Of a stretch of 64,000 nt of DNA, positions 55,901 through 62,909 are shown piece after piece (positions within the stretch are counted from its first letter, which is position 1; each line of letters begins with the position of its first letter). The notes under the pieces are model-generated. The model did not search any database and was not told where the DNA came from. It was given only the letters and a program-made list of their open reading frames with translations. The DNA is from Tubulanus polymorphus (taxonomy: Eukaryota; Nemertea; Palaeonemertea; Tubulaniformes; Tubulanidae): positions 11,994,450-12,058,449 of the forward strand of contig NC_134026.1 in assembly GCF_964204645.1 (NCBI RefSeq), written 5' to 3'. The position numbers were made by a program, and so were the translations under genes.

Positions 55901-56568
55901 CTAACCACTGATTAAAACCTCAGAATGCGGTTGATTCTGTGAAATACTATTCCATAATTCAACAAATGTCTTTGCTTTATCCAGTTGATCTAAATATAAT
56001 TTCATATCTAGTTTGTTAGATTTAATTATATTTTCTTTCTTTTCTAAAGGCCTTAAATTTCTCCAGTTCCAGATTAGCTTCTTATTATAATCATCACTCA
56101 TGTCAAATTTAGAAATAGGCAACACGTGATCAATATGAAAGTATTCACCATAATTATCTATATTCATTTGACTATCGAATTGAAATATAATCCATGATTT
56201 GAGAAATTCATCTGAACAACCCAATAGATTACAGATAGTGTTTCTGAATGTGTTTCTTTGTTGAATAATTGTGTTAATCTAGATCTTAAACACTGTTTCA
56301 ATCTAAAATTAAGATCTGTTTGATATCTTCCTCTCATATATTCTGCCATATAATAATTATAATGTTCTATATTATCTTCTCGATATTGTTTGGTATATAG
56401 TTTAAAACAAATTTTACAGCAATATTGAAAACCATCTTTGCTAATCTTACGCTTACTAAATTCCGTTAATGATTTATCTAATTCACATTTAGAACACTTC
56501 TTGTAATATATAATTATGACATCAGTGTTATTTGTAATATTGATAGTTTGTGGTTGTTCTGGTTCCAT
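55901..56568 (-). pseudogene. HNH endonuclease, one frameshift
   Basis: An N-terminal zinc motif (KCSKCE...CCKICF) is followed, after a shift near 56210, by LLGCSDEFLKSWI, the HNH core HIDHVLPISKF and NWRNLRPLEKKENI. This is the layout of HNH nucleases of phages and large DNA viruses, often homing enzymes. Starts in a TAAATGG context. It would cut DNA; in an element, a homing or competition role is plausible. The C-terminal QLDKAKTFVELWN segment is shared with the neighbouring 83-aa protein. Confidence 0.78.
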
Positions 56569-56648
56569 TTATTATACATATTTTTTTTACTAAATTGGTT
56601 AATAATTTTAGAATCCTCTTCCATTTCTTCGACCAACGTCATCCTTTT

Positions 56649-56900
56649 TCATTCTTCGTTGCTTTTGATAAATTGTTTCGATTCCTTGATATCAAATCTC
56701 TCAACGTATTGTTCATTATTTGGATTATTATTCCATAATTCAATAAATTTCTTTGCTTTTGTTAACTGTTCTGAATATAACTGTAAATATTCTAGTTTCA
56801 ATTTATTCTCTAAATGTGTTTTAGTTTTATTGTGTCTTGATTTTTGGGATTTATCTACGCTGATATTACATGTTGGGCAGTAGTACTTATTTGCTTCCAT
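56649..56900 (-). CDS. Small C2H2 zinc-finger protein (83 aa)
   Basis: One finger, CPTCNISVDKSQKSRHNKTKTH, resembles those in the PolB leaders. A helical C-terminus holds EQLTKAKKFIELWNN, shared with the end of the HNH nuclease. It is the outermost gene of copy C, about 80 bp from the terminal palindrome. Function unknown; it may bind the element end. Confidence 0.62.
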   Translation of the reverse strand: MEANKYYCPTCNISVDKSQKSRHNKTKTHLENKLKLEYLQLYSEQLTKAKKFIELWNNNPNNEQYVERFDIKESKQFIKSNEE

Positions 56901-56980
56901 TTTAATACTAAATTTTTTATTAAAATTGATTTTAGAAGTTCAATGATTTATATTTTATTCATATATATGATTATTTTAAG

Positions 56981-57384
56981 AGTAATAGGGGTTTAGTTGT
57001 TTCGGGTTAAAGGTTGAATGGTCGAGTTCATTAATAACAAACATTAAAAGTAATTTAAAACTATAATATATTTTCATAACCGTGTGCATTTCAGTTGAAC
57101 AATAGAATAATTATTATTATTTGAATATATTTGATTATATGAATTTGTGTATTGTAAATAAATCAATTGGTCGCGGAGCGGAGCGGTAGCGAAGTGGAGC
57201 GACCAATTGATTTAACACCATATGCTTTTTAGATTATTGATATCTTAGAATAAATATTTAGTTTTAATATAAAATACACACGGTTATGAAAATATATTAT
57301 AGTTTTTAATTACTTTTAATGTTTTGTTTTTTAATGAACTCGACCGTTCGACCTTTGATCTGAAACAACTAAACCCCTATTACT
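56981..57384. repeat. 404-bp palindromic right end of copy C
   Basis: Arms of ~110 bp start AGTAATAGGGGTTTAGTTG and end in the complementary CTATTACT. The centre has a second hairpin, AAATCAATTGGTCGC (57160-57174) against GCGACCAATTGATTT (57199-57213), around a GC-rich loop. The outer ~60 bp match the element S palindrome and the preceding TTTTAAG is also shared. It is either a folded terminus or a nested MITE with the same ends. Confidence 0.8.
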
Positions 57385-57743
57385 TATGTTACTGAACCAA
57401 TAATTGATTGTTCTGAACCAGTGTCTATTATCATCTTTAAACGCTGTCCGTTTATCTTCAACGATCGAATACACTTATTCTTATCGCATTCGTTCTTAAT
57501 AGTCCAAACAAAATCAGAATTTGAACTGTCCGAATCCCCGTCAGAAACATTTCGAACTTTACCGGGAGGTTTCGAGCTTTTCTTTTTGGACATTGACGTT
57601 GTTCTTCCACCTTTACGAGTGTCTGATTTCTTTTTACGGCATTTTCTAGCGTAATGTCCTTTCTTCTTGCAATAGGCACATTCTGCCTCTAAGGCACCAC
57701 ACGAGTCAGGTGCGTGGTCTTGCGGTTTCAAAAGTGCGTGCAC
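57385..57743 (-). pseudogene. Gag CCHC knuckle and start of the protease of the gypsy-like element
   Basis: Minus-strand frame with CAYCKKKGHYARKC (C-x2-C-x4-H-x4-C), a basic linker, and then IIDTGSEQSIIG, the start of an aspartic protease (D-T-G). It is cut at the Polinton end at 57384. It overlaps the gag frame at 57706-57743 in a different frame. Confidence 0.85.
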
Positions 57744-58239
57744 TTTTCAAATATTTGTCTAGTGTCAAATCTTCCTGACCTAGGAATTTTACTCGGAGTT
57801 CATTACTACGGCACTTTTCAACGATCTGGTCTCTGATCATCTCAGACTCTTTGTTGCCATAGTCACAAGATCGGACAAGGTCTCTGAGTGCGGTAGCATA
57901 CTGGTCGATAGTTTCACTTTCATTCTGTGCTCGTTGGCGAAATTTATAACGTTCAGCTATAGTGTTCTTCTTTGGTTCGAAGTAGGCCTTCAATGCAGCC
58001 TTCGCTTCTGCAAACGAAGTCTTTGATCCAGGGAGTGCAGCAAACACCCTCTGAACAGATGCTCCCATACAATGGAGCAAAGTAGCTCTGCGTATCTTGT
58101 CCTCCTTCTGGTCCACGCCAGAGGCTACCTCGAAAAATTCGAATGAGGCCAGCCATGAACCCCATTCGGCTGCCAGGTCTGTGGCGTTCAAGTTCAACGG
58201 GGCCGGAGCCCGAAGATTTTCGGCCATTTTAATTTTCAC
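57706..58239 (-). pseudogene. Gag (capsid region) of the gypsy-like retrotransposon
   Basis: A frame starting near 58239 (a better start is MAENLRAPAPL near 58227) encodes a helical Gag with WGSWLASFEFF, KAYFEPKKNTIAERYKFRQR and LRDLVRSCDYG, typical of Ty3/gypsy Gag. A frame change near 57740 leads to the CCHC part. It lies ~130 bp downstream of the 5' LTR on the minus strand. Confidence 0.85.
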
Positions 58240-58350
58240 AGGCGGGTTGAATGTTTAACAATCGTACCTGTTTCGACGATCAAATTCGACCTCCAACGGA
58301 CGAAGAATACAAAAATACACCGCTCTATATCAACATTAGTGTTCCAAATT

Positions 58351-58364
58351 TATCCTCGTCGCCA
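58351..58364 (-). other. Probable primer binding site
   Basis: Two bases inside the 5' LTR on the minus strand is TGGCGACGAGGATA. It starts with TGG as expected for pairing to a tRNA 3' CCA end. The tRNA was not identified. Confidence 0.5.
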
Positions 58365-58366
58365 TA

Positions 58367-58507
58367 TGTAGCATCGTCCAGCCAAGATGTTTCCGATATA
58401 AGATTAAGATTGATATAAAGATAAAGGTAGTAGTTTATTCATGGTTTCCGTTACAACGCTTTCTAGCCTGCGCCAGGTGGCAGCATCATACAATGTACTA
58501 TCCTACA
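58367..58507 (-). repeat. 5' LTR of the gypsy-like element
   Basis: 141 bp, TGTAGCATCG to TCCTACA on the plus strand, nearly identical to 35771-35914, followed by ATCGT as the right copy of the target duplication. Confidence 0.92.
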
Positions 58508-58512
58508 ATCGT

Positions 58513-58586
58513 CAAGGTGTGTAATATCAGTACTTGTCCAATGAGATTGCAGAACTGTCGAAAGGGGAGAAATGCCTGAGCAAAGC
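58513..58586 (+). pseudogene. BEL/Pao pol fragment, continuation of 34070-35770
   Basis: Translation in one frame gives LSNEIAELSKGEKCLSK, a block typical of BEL/Pao pol downstream of RNase H. It follows the LTR target duplication and ends at the AGTAAT of copy D. It is the other half of the same disrupted BEL element. Confidence 0.6.
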
Positions 58587-58670
58587 AGTAATTGGAAAGT
58601 GGGCTTTCAGATCAGAGGTCGTGCGGTCGAGACACCACTCATCACCACAAGTAATTTTTTTTCCTAATAA
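58587..58670. repeat. Left terminal inverted repeat of copy D
   Basis: Reverse complement of the terminus at 11344-11428 (copy A) and of the two parts at 23485-23816 (copy B). It ends in GTAATTTTTTTTCCTAATAA just before an ATG, so the repeat carries the start motif of the inward gene at each end. Confidence 0.75.
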
Positions 58671-58996
58671 ATGGGAGATAGAAAAGGATTCTTAGCAACA
58701 ATAAATAACAGAATTAAACCAGCAAAAAACAATTTGAAATAAAAAAGTTAGTTGATGTTACAAAAGAAATTGAACATAAAATATTGAAATTAGAAAAGAT
58801 AAAAACTAAATATGGAGAGAAAGTATCGGCGAATTTAAGCTACTGCAATGTTAGTACATCGCGAGAATTTAAAGTGTTTTTACCTGATAAATGGGTTTCA
58901 TTGAGTACAGAGGAATTAAAAGATTTAGAAGGATTTAAAATAATCTATCATGGGAAAAATGAAGACGGTCATCATGATTTAGAAATTGTTGATTAA
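58671..58996 (+). pseudogene. Terminal homologue of the 117-aa protein, frameshifted
   Basis: It begins MGDRKGFLATINN and stops at a TAA after 24 codons; the continuation in another frame (from about 58742) contains KTKYGEKVSANL, FKVFLPDKW and YHGKNEDGHHDLEI, which align with 43771-44124. In copy C the homologue follows PolB instead. Its start lies directly at the terminal repeat. Confidence 0.62.
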
Positions 58997-59938
58997 ATAA
59001 GAAATAAAAATAATGAATATCTAGAATCCAAAATGACCTTAGTCGTTTTATTGAACAACTACAATCATACAGTCAAACATCTGTTACATGTTATTATAAG
59101 AGAGTGCTTCATTTGAATATTGATCAATCAAACAGGTGTTGCACAACGTTGTTGTTATATTGGATAGCTAGCAGTTATATAATAAGCACGCAGTACATAC
59201 AACACACACACACAGGACAGGAGGATAGTCATTCTCTCTCGTGATTAAAAGGAATATTTCAATGTTTTTACGGTAAGTTTTAGCAAAACCACCCGACTTG
59301 ACTCACAGAGTTTTTAGGGGATAAGCATCCCGTTATTGAGAGGCGCCACGAGATACCTATCCCCAAGCATTTCTACTTACACCCCTGTGACCCACACCTC
59401 ACCAATTCTCCTTCAATGGTTGACAGGAAACACATTATATTAAAGGCGCCTAATGCATTTCCTATTAACCCCTTACCCTCGAAAGGAGGATCGAAAGTCG
59501 AAACTGAAGGAGAACCACGGAGGGTGGACATTTTCGAAATGCCCCTGCAAGCCAAAAAAATATGCTAAAAAAATATATGAAATTTGAAATTATAAATTAT
59601 TCCGAATGAAAAGAATATAAGAATGAAAACTGATAAATGAATTATGGATTTTTAACTTAATTATGATATAATTTTTAATCATATTAGTAATCGATTACCA
59701 TGTTAATTGATTAACAAATTCAAATTCAAATTCAAATAATTCATTTTAGCATCACACCCCACCCAGTGCTGCCATCTTTCAATTTAAGAAAAAACTAATA
59801 ATAAGAAACGACTGTAATACAATATTCAAGTAAAAACAAAATAAATTAATAAAAATAATGAATATCTAGAATCCGAAATGACTTATCTGGACAATTTAAT
59901 TGCTCCGCATAGATAGACAAAAGTAGTGAGATATTCAA
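58997..59938. other. Non-coding, with ~810-bp insertion between 35-bp direct repeats
   Basis: AATAATGAATATCTAGAATCC plus about 14 further bases occurs at 59009-59040 and 59851-59883. The DNA between has host-like composition, a short CA microsatellite near 59200 and no gene. Short frames on it are not supported. After the second repeat the sequence matches 54616-54685 of copy C in reverse. Confidence 0.6.
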
Positions 59939-60334
59939 TTATTTTTTTTGCTTTTTTTCTAAAATATTAATCCATTTTTTTATTATCAATTTTGGAATTT
60001 CAGAAGTATTTTCATTTTTGATAGCATTTGTTTCAGAATTATTTATATCATGAATTTTATTTGATTTCTTATACCAATTACACCCAATCAAAATGAATAC
60101 AATTACAAATCCAACTGTAAAATATAGATATTTATCAAATATTCTATTATTAGAAGGAGTAGAAATAAGAATATTTTCACCATTTTTATTAACATTTTTA
60201 TTACTTATTTTTTCTTTTACAGCTTTTTTATATTCTTGTGATTTAATTCCTAATTGCCGTGACCATTCAATTTGTTTCTGTGATCTCGGTTTTGTCTTCA
60301 CAGTTAATTCCTTCACTTCTTCCACCTCGCTCAT
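59939..60334 (-). CDS. Small basic/TM protein (131 aa)
   Basis: Homologue of the 122-aa protein at 53399. The basic motif RSQKQIEWSRQLGIKSQEYKK near residues 17-37 and a membrane helix at about 69-85 are conserved; the linkers are not. It overlaps the 200-aa gene by 68 bases, much more than the 8 bases in copy C. Function unknown. Confidence 0.68.
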   Translation of the reverse strand: MSEVEEVKELTVKTKPRSQKQIEWSRQLGIKSQEYKKAVKEKISNKNVNKNGENILISTPSNNRIFDKYLYFTVGFVIVFILIGCNWYKKSNKIHDINNSETNAIKNENTSEIPKLIIKKWINILEKKQKK

Positions 60335-60872
60335 TTATTATAGAAATATTTTTACTTTCAATATTTGAAAATGTTATAACCCCAGTTGATAATAATGTCA
60401 TAAATCCACCTAATTGAAATGATAAATATCCAATCCATTTATTTAATTCAGTCATAACTAAATAGTCATTTTTTAAATCGGAATATAATCTATTTTCATC
60501 TTCAATTGGTAGTATATAATTACATAATTTACTATAACCTTTTACTACATTTTCTGATATCGCGTCATTAATTCTAGCTGTTCTCGCGGCTTCATAAATC
60601 TTAAATAATCTAATAATTTCATCTGATTTCATTGTATCGAATTCATCATAAGTTAAATTTTTACCGACAAAATTTCTACATTTTCCAGATGCTATTAATA
60701 TTTCTAATTGATGTTTACAGTAAAGATAATATTCATAATTATTATTTGTTGTAACATTATTTAAAGCACCATCATCTGGAATTAATTTGTTTTCTGTTAT
60801 TCCTAAATCATCTAAAGTTTTTTCAATTGGAACATCACCATTTTTAGATTTTATTTTCTTTTCACCTACCAT
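60267..60872 (-). CDS. Conserved Polinton protein (201 aa)
   Basis: Homologue of 53760-54362 with EKTLDDLGI, YEYYLYCKHQLEILI, AARTARINDAISE and the C-terminal SFQLGGFMTLLSTGVITF segment. Starts in AATTTTTTTGTTATATAAATG. In this architecture it lies downstream of ATPase on the same strand, whereas in copy C it precedes integrase. Confidence 0.7.
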   Translation of the reverse strand: MVGEKKIKSKNGDVPIEKTLDDLGITENKLIPDDGALNNVTTNNNYEYYLYCKHQLEILIASGKCRNFVGKNLTYDEFDTMKSDEIIRLFKIYEAARTARINDAISENVVKGYSKLCNYILPIEDENRLYSDLKNDYLVMTELNKWIGYLSFQLGGFMTLLSTGVITFSNIESKNISIINERGGRSEGINCEDKTEITETN

Positions 60873-60897
60873 TTATATAACAAAAAAATTAGTTGTG

Positions 60898-61140
60898 ATG
60901 TTGCAACTAGAATTCAACTAGATTAACAAGCTAGTTGAAATATTGTTGTGTTTGTTTATTTCTTGTTAAATCTAGTTGATTTTTGTTTCAACTACTAACA
61001 ACTAGAATTCAACTAGAATGTAACTAGAATTAAACTAGATTAACAAGCTAGTTAAAATATTGTTAAATCTAGTTGATTTTTGTTACAACTACCAATAACT
61101 AGAATTCAACTAGAATTCAACTAGATTAACAAACTAGTTG
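60898..61140. repeat. CTAGTTGAA/TTCAACTAG repeat tract
   Basis: Many direct and inverted copies of AACTAGATTAACAA and AGAATTCAACTAG fill this stretch between the 200-aa gene and ATPase. Copy B has only a short remnant at 11435-11465, next to the copy A terminus. The GCAACT at 60903-60908 corresponds to the presumed integration target of copy A in copy B. Confidence 0.75.
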
Positions 61141-61143
61141 AAT

Positions 61144-61751
61144 TTAAATAAATTCATATTTAAATGGGTGTTGTAATCTAAATAGTAACTTTGATCTTTT
61201 AATATTTTTCAACTTATCCATATATTCATTATGTAAATCATGTGGAATAATATCATTTTCCTCAAGTGCATTTTTCATCGATTTTCTATCTTTATTGTAG
61301 AATAAAACTAGAAATCTAATGTTTTCTCTAAAGTCTTTAACAATTGAATTATATTTTTGATTTAAAACCCATGTTGTTATCCCAAAATGTCTCCCAGAGA
61401 AAGCTAGATAACATAACTCACTTTCTCTGACTTTTGAATCATGTAAATTTGCGCAATCATCTATGATAAATAATGTATTTGATCCTTTATAAATATCAAT
61501 TGCTATTTTTATACAATTATCTAAATTTTCTTTTACTGTTTTAGGATCTAATATAATAAATTTATTTTTCTAGTAATATTTCTATCATAAGTTTGATTAA
61601 ATTCATATGTTGGGCAAAATAATACTATGTTATCAAAATAGTTTTCATAAACAGTATCTAATAAATTTAATATAAAATAAGTTTTTCCACAATTTGTTAC
61701 GCCAGATATTAACATATTATGAGGCTCAAATATAAATAATTCCTTATTCAT
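61144..61751 (-). pseudogene. ATP: Packaging ATPase, copy D, one frameshift
   Basis: Walker A GVTNCGKT is in the first 67-aa piece; a single-base lesion near 61565 in an AAATTT run puts the remainder, with the Walker B region, in another frame. Copy B has a break at the same place but with different surrounding bases. The gene abuts the integrase stop. Confidence 0.8.
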
Positions 61752-62879
61752 TTATATATTTTTAATTTTACTTGATAATATCCATTCATTAATTTTATCT
61801 GGCCATCCAACCCATTTTACTAAAGAATATTTTTTTCTTTTAATAGTTTTTGTTTTTAATACTTTTTCAATTTTATATTCTTGTTCTAGATTTTCAGTAG
61901 TTAAACTTAATTCTTCTTCGTAAAAGTAGCCATCAACTTCTTCACCATCTAAATCTTCTAATTTATAGACATATGGTTTTGTTGTTATTACCTTTTTTAT
62001 TTTATATATTTCCCTAGTAAAATTTCGATCGTATCCTTTGTCAAATATCTTTTTATACTTAGATATTCTAACATTTTGGCCAACTTTAAATTTAGGTTCA
62101 CCAAAATCATCTACAAGAAATGCTCCATATAAATTATTCCAAACAATTTCAGCATTTTCAGGTTTTCTAGCATCAATAGGTTTCATTCCAATAGAAGAAT
62201 GATAAGAATTATTATATCCTTCTATCAATTTTGGTAAAACATCAATCCATTTAAAAGTATTATTTGCTGTAAAATATTTCCACATTCTTGTTCTTAATGT
62301 TCTATTAAATCGTTCAACAACTGCTGCTTTTTTATCCGATTTTGTTGAAAAATATTTAATATTATGATTGTCTAAGAGTTCATGAACAAGTGAATTATCA
62401 AACTCTTTTCCATCATCAAATTGTATTTTTTCTGGTTTTAGTTTATCATCCGAAAGAAATTTTCTTAAAACATTTGATGTTTGTACAGCATCTTTTCTAT
62501 AAAGTGGGAAACTCCATACATAACGACTAAAAATATCAATTATAATCAATAACCACCAATAATCATCATTATCTTCCTTAACATTTTTCGTATCAATTAA
62601 ATCTCCTTGCCACTGTTGATCTACATAACTTACCATAGTTTTACGAGTTTTATATTTTCTAACAATTTTTTTATGTGTTGTGTATGTTGGTTGTTCTAAC
62701 ATAAATTCATTTATATCTTTATATTTAATTAAATTGTGTGGGATTATCTTATCTAATTTATCTTGTTTTACTTTACGCCATATATTTTTGGTAGAAGAAT
62801 AAGCAACCGAACTCTCAGGGTTGTAATATAAATTTCTTAAATATTGTTCTTTAGTATTAGGAGTTTTTTTACCTCCCAT
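61752..62879 (-). CDS. INT: Polinton integrase with chromodomain, intact (375 aa)
   Basis: Catalytic residues D93 (QWQGDLID), D155 (FDDGKEF) and E189 (VVERFN) are present, and the C-terminus is a chromodomain (YKIEKVLKTK...NEWILSS). It is about 93% identical to the copy B enzyme but keeps the residue that copy B has lost beside D93. Start at the TATATAAATG motif following MCP. Confidence 0.92.
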   Translation of the reverse strand: MGGKKTPNTKEQYLRNLYYNPESSVAYSSTKNIWRKVKQDKLDKIIPHNLIKYKDINEFMLEQPTYTTHKKIVRKYKTRKTMVSYVDQQWQGDLIDTKNVKEDNDDYWWLLIIIDIFSRYVWSFPLYRKDAVQTSNVLRKFLSDDKLKPEKIQFDDGKEFDNSLVHELLDNHNIKYFSTKSDKKAAVVERFNRTLRTRMWKYFTANNTFKWIDVLPKLIEGYNNSYHSSIGMKPIDARKPENAEIVWNNLYGAFLVDDFGEPKFKVGQNVRISKYKKIFDKGYDRNFTREIYKIKKVITTKPYVYKLEDLDGEEVDGYFYEEELSLTTENLEQEYKIEKVLKTKTIKRKKYSLVKWVGWPDKINEWILSSKIKNI

Positions 62880-62909
62880 TTATATATCGTTAATTTTAAC
62901 TTTATATTT

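Larger units (their letters stand above)
41709..57384 (+). mobile_element. Polinton/Maverick copy C, left-truncated
   Basis: This 15.7-kb element begins inside PolB and has PolB, 117-aa, penton, 113-, 73-, 140-, 144-, 471-aa, coiled-coil, MCP and 302-aa genes on the plus strand. On the minus strand, convergent with these, are ATPase, integrase, 122-, 200-aa, an unknown, an HNH nuclease and a small zinc-finger gene. Its right end is a palindrome ending ATTACT at 57384, abutting the retroelement protease codons. It is the least damaged capsid module in the window. Confidence 0.9.
35771..58507 (-). mobile_element. Ty3/gypsy-like LTR retrotransposon, split by a ~20.6-kb insert
   Basis: Two near-identical LTRs (144 and 141 bp, TG...CA) lie 22 kb apart and are flanked by the same 5 bp, ATCGT (35766-35770 and 58508-58512). 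On the minus strand the order is LTR, PBS, gag, CCHC knuckle and start of protease, then foreign DNA, then integrase C-terminus, PPT, LTR. Reverse transcriptase, RNase H and the integrase N-terminal half are missing. LTRs, TSD and co-oriented gag and integrase prove a single insertion later invaded and deleted internally. Confidence 0.9.

Noticed and set aside
59373-59555. 60-aa minus-strand frame in the copy D insertion
   Set aside because: Short, no domain and no start motif, in host-like composition.
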